This document shows, piece after piece, positions 61,700-64,000 of a stretch of DNA of 64,000 nucleotides; position 1 is the first letter of the stretch; each line of letters begins with the position of its first letter. The DNA lies in the NCBI GenBank assembly GCA_947683625.1, contig CANTUR010000823.1:62001-126000 (forward strand). Direction: 5' to 3'. The notes beneath the pieces are model-generated. The model saw nothing but the letters and a program-made list of their open reading frames with translations, was not told the DNA's origin and made no database searches. This stretch comes from Mallotus nudiflorus. Taxonomy: Eukaryota > Streptophyta > Magnoliopsida > Malpighiales > Euphorbiaceae. The position numbers and the translations under genes are program-made.

Positions 61700-63060
61700 G
61701 AATGAATAGGTTGCACTGAGGCACGATGGGGTGTTGTTAATTAATGGACATATTTGTGTTCCAAATATAAGGGAATTGAGAGAAGAAATTCTAAATGAAG
61801 CCTATTATGCACCGTACGCAATGCATCTTGGAAGCACTAAAATGTACATAGATTTATGGCCTTTTTATTGGTGGCTGATAATGAAGAAAGATATAGCTGA
61901 ATATGTAGCAAAATATTTGACATGTCAATAAGGAAAAACTAAACATTAGGCACCAGCTGGTAAACTTCATCCATTGTCTATGCCAAAGTGGAAATAGGAA
62001 AAAGTAATGATGGACTTTATTTTTGGATTGCCTCGAACCTTCAGAAAGCATGATGCCATATGGGTAATTGTTGATCGACTTACCAAATTAGCTCATTTTC
62101 TACTTTGCAACAAAGTGATTCAATGGACAAATTGTTTAGAATATATGTGTCAGAAATTGTAAGATTAAATGATGTGCCAACATCAATTATGTCAGGTAGA
62201 GATCCATGGTTTACATCTCATTTTTTGGGAAGTTTACAAAGAGCTTTGGGAATAAAGCTACATTTTAGTACAGTGTTCCACCTTTAGACAGATGGACAAT
62301 TAAAAAGGACAACTCAAACATTAGAAGATATGCTAAGAGCTTGTATGCTTGAATTTAAAAGGAATTAGAATGAGCATTTACCCTTAATTGAATTTGCTTT
62401 TAATAATAGTTATCATTCAGGTATTAGTATGGCTCCATATGAAGCTTTATATAATAGAAAATGTAGAAGTCTTATTTGTTTACAGCAATTAAAAGGTCTT
62501 GAATTGATACAAGAAACTATGGACAAGATTCAAATAGTCAAAAAGTGTTTAAAGGCTACATAAAACATATAAAAGAGTTATATGGACAAGCATAGAAGAG
62601 AGATGGAGTATAATGTGGGTGAAAAAGTGTTCTTAAAAGTATCACCATGGAAGGGCATTATATGTTTCATAATGCTAGAAAAATTGATTCCTAGATACAT
62701 TGGTCCTTATGAGATATTGGAAAGAGTTGGTCCTTTAGCATACAGATTAGCATAACCACTAGAATTATCTCAGATACATTATGTGTTCCATGTTAAAAAG
62801 ATAAAGATCTGATCCTAGCCATGTAATACAAGAGTTTGTAATACAGTTGACACAAGATTTAAAGTATAAAGAAGAACTAGTTGAAATTCTTGATAGACAA
62901 ATAAAGAAGCTACATAACAAAGAAATTCTAATTGTAAAGATTAAATGGAGTCGGCATTCTCCAAAAGAAGCTACAAGGGAGTTGGAAAAGGACATGAGAA
63001 TTCAATACCCTTACTTATTTTCTGAGATTAATGAGCTACATTTAATTTCGGGGACGAAAT
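61700..63060 (+). pseudogene. Tekay-type integrase with C-terminal chromodomain (decayed)
   Basis: Integrase zinc region: AYYAPYAMHLGSTKMYIDLW and KYLTC, where the first Cys of CLTC is Tyr. Core: MMDFIFGLPRTF, VIVDRLTKLAHF, SGRDPWFTSHFLGSLQRALG, and LKRTTQTLEDMLRACM, where the catalytic Glu of SERTIQTLED is Lys. C-terminal part: KVFLKVSPWKG-like, RYIGPYEILERVGPLAYRL, then EILDRQIKKL, IVKIKWSRHSPKEATRELEK and MRIQYPYLF, which match the chromodomain-like tail of Tekay-clade chromoviruses. Frames change several times. Confidence 0.9.
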
Positions 63061-63064
63061 ATCC

Positions 63065-63079
63065 TAAGGTAAAGAGAAA
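63065..63079 (+). other. Polypurine tract of the Tekay-type element
   Basis: TAAGGTAAAGAGAAA lies directly before TGTAACTCCC. Upstream is TTTCGGGGACGAAAT, a phrase typical of the pol end of this group. It defines the 3' LTR start at 63080. Confidence 0.65.
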
Positions 63080-63298
63080 TGTAACTCCCACCTAATGCAT
63101 TTGTATTTATTTACATAACATGCATATCATATAGACATGAAAAATTGCATGTCATAAATGTGGTATTAATTACAATGTTAAATAGGAAACGACTGTAAAT
63201 GTTTATAATTAAATCCATAACAAGAATTAGAAATTTAAGGGTTTAAATTGGTTAATAGCAAAAATAAAGGGACTTAAATTGATTTAGTTATTATTATT

Positions 63299-63340
<42 letters not shown>

Positions 63341-63827
63341 ATTGTTATTATTGTTATAACAAAATAATAATAATAATTTTATGTGGCTAAGAGTGAAGGA
63401 AGAAAGGAAGGAAGGAAGGAAGATAATCTATATATTCCTTTTCCTCCTTCTTCTTCATCTTCTTCTTCTTTAAAAAAAGAGTTAAATTTTTAAAGTTGAA
63501 GGTTTAAAAATTTATTCTAGACCATAATCTTTATCTTCAAAAGCCTTAAATATTTATTTGGTAAGTAATTTTAATATTTTTTGGTTAAATTAAGTTAGGG
63601 TTTATAAGATGCAAAATTCAGGTTCTAAGGATTTAGTTTTTCAATCATATTATTTTAATCATATCTCAAGATAGAAAACTTCAAATTAAGTTTTCTTTAA
63701 TGATATAAAAACTTAAAAAAGTTATCTAAAACTATTCCTCCTTTAGCTTAATCTGATTCAGACTCTTTATTAGAGTAATAAAAGGCAGACTATGTGCGTA
63801 TAGGGATCCATGAATAATTGAAAAGAA

Positions 63828-63859
<32 letters not shown>

Positions 63860-64000
63860 ATTCACGAGTTCATTGCTGTCCAAAAGTAAATATTAAGATA
63901 CTATGACTATGTACATATTATGAATGCAAAATTAAATATTGAATGGATCGATACTTGATAATATTACATGCTAGAATGTGTTATTTTTCATAGGATATTA
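63080..64000 (+). mobile_element. 3' LTR of the Tekay-type element, internally deleted, cut by window edge
   Basis: Starts TGTAACTCCCACC and follows the 5' LTR to the point matching 53029. At 63786 it jumps to the sequence matching about 57617. Compared with the 5' LTR without solo LTR G it lacks about 1.3 kb, including the 178-bp duplication. It carries a long (GTT)n run (63299-63343) and a (TA)n run (63837-63860). The far end is outside the window. Confidence 0.85.

Overview
This is an AT-rich stretch of plant nuclear DNA, almost certainly from a eudicot. It contains Ty3/gypsy and Ty1/copia retrotransposons of plant type, MITEs, and two plant-specific genes: a RALF-type peptide and a FERONIA-like (CrRLK1L) receptor kinase. 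Well over half of the window is nested transposon sequence. I see no intact gene and no tRNA, rRNA or CRISPR array.

Layout. 1-6534: minus-strand Ty3/gypsy element with a decayed gag-pol and a 3.2-kb 5' LTR. Its RNase H region is broken by another LTR that runs off the left edge. 6535-13536: the end of an older gypsy element with its 3' LTR, a solo LTR inserted in that LTR, and a fragment with an Athila/Tat-like gag. 13537-29856: one minus-strand Ty1/copia element spread over 16 kb by two insertions. One insertion (16866-22057) carries solo LTR 17779-21033. The other is solo LTR 22772-29214, which carries solo LTR 23280-26338. 30816-31138: RALF-like peptide gene with its signal peptide and mature domain in different frames. 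31946-35091: another solo LTR. 37089-38036: hAT-like non-autonomous element. 38176-40837: nearly full-length but wrecked CrRLK1L receptor kinase. 43828-46364: four inverted-repeat elements in a row. 46570-52354: copia-like LTR, a cassette shared with 11.3 kb, and a minisatellite of about 45-bp units. 52355-64000: plus-strand Tekay-type chromovirus with two LTRs; its 5' LTR is interrupted by solo LTR 54210-57478.

Two points stand out. First, six solo LTRs of one very long (3.06-3.4 kb) LTR superfamily can be bounded to the base, each with an identical 5-bp target duplication. All copies share short GC-richer islands in an AT-rich background. The islands hold tandem stem-loops whose stems differ in sequence yet remain complementary, a hairpin with compensatory changes just after a conserved 3'-splice-like site, and a second conserved splice-like site. 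This looks like selection at the RNA level inside an LTR, and I do not recognise it as a described system. Second, a RALF ligand gene and a FERONIA-type receptor, members of families known to interact, lie about 7 kb apart, and both are damaged.

Boundaries, frames and motifs were read by eye. Clade names rest on motif resemblance, not on searches.
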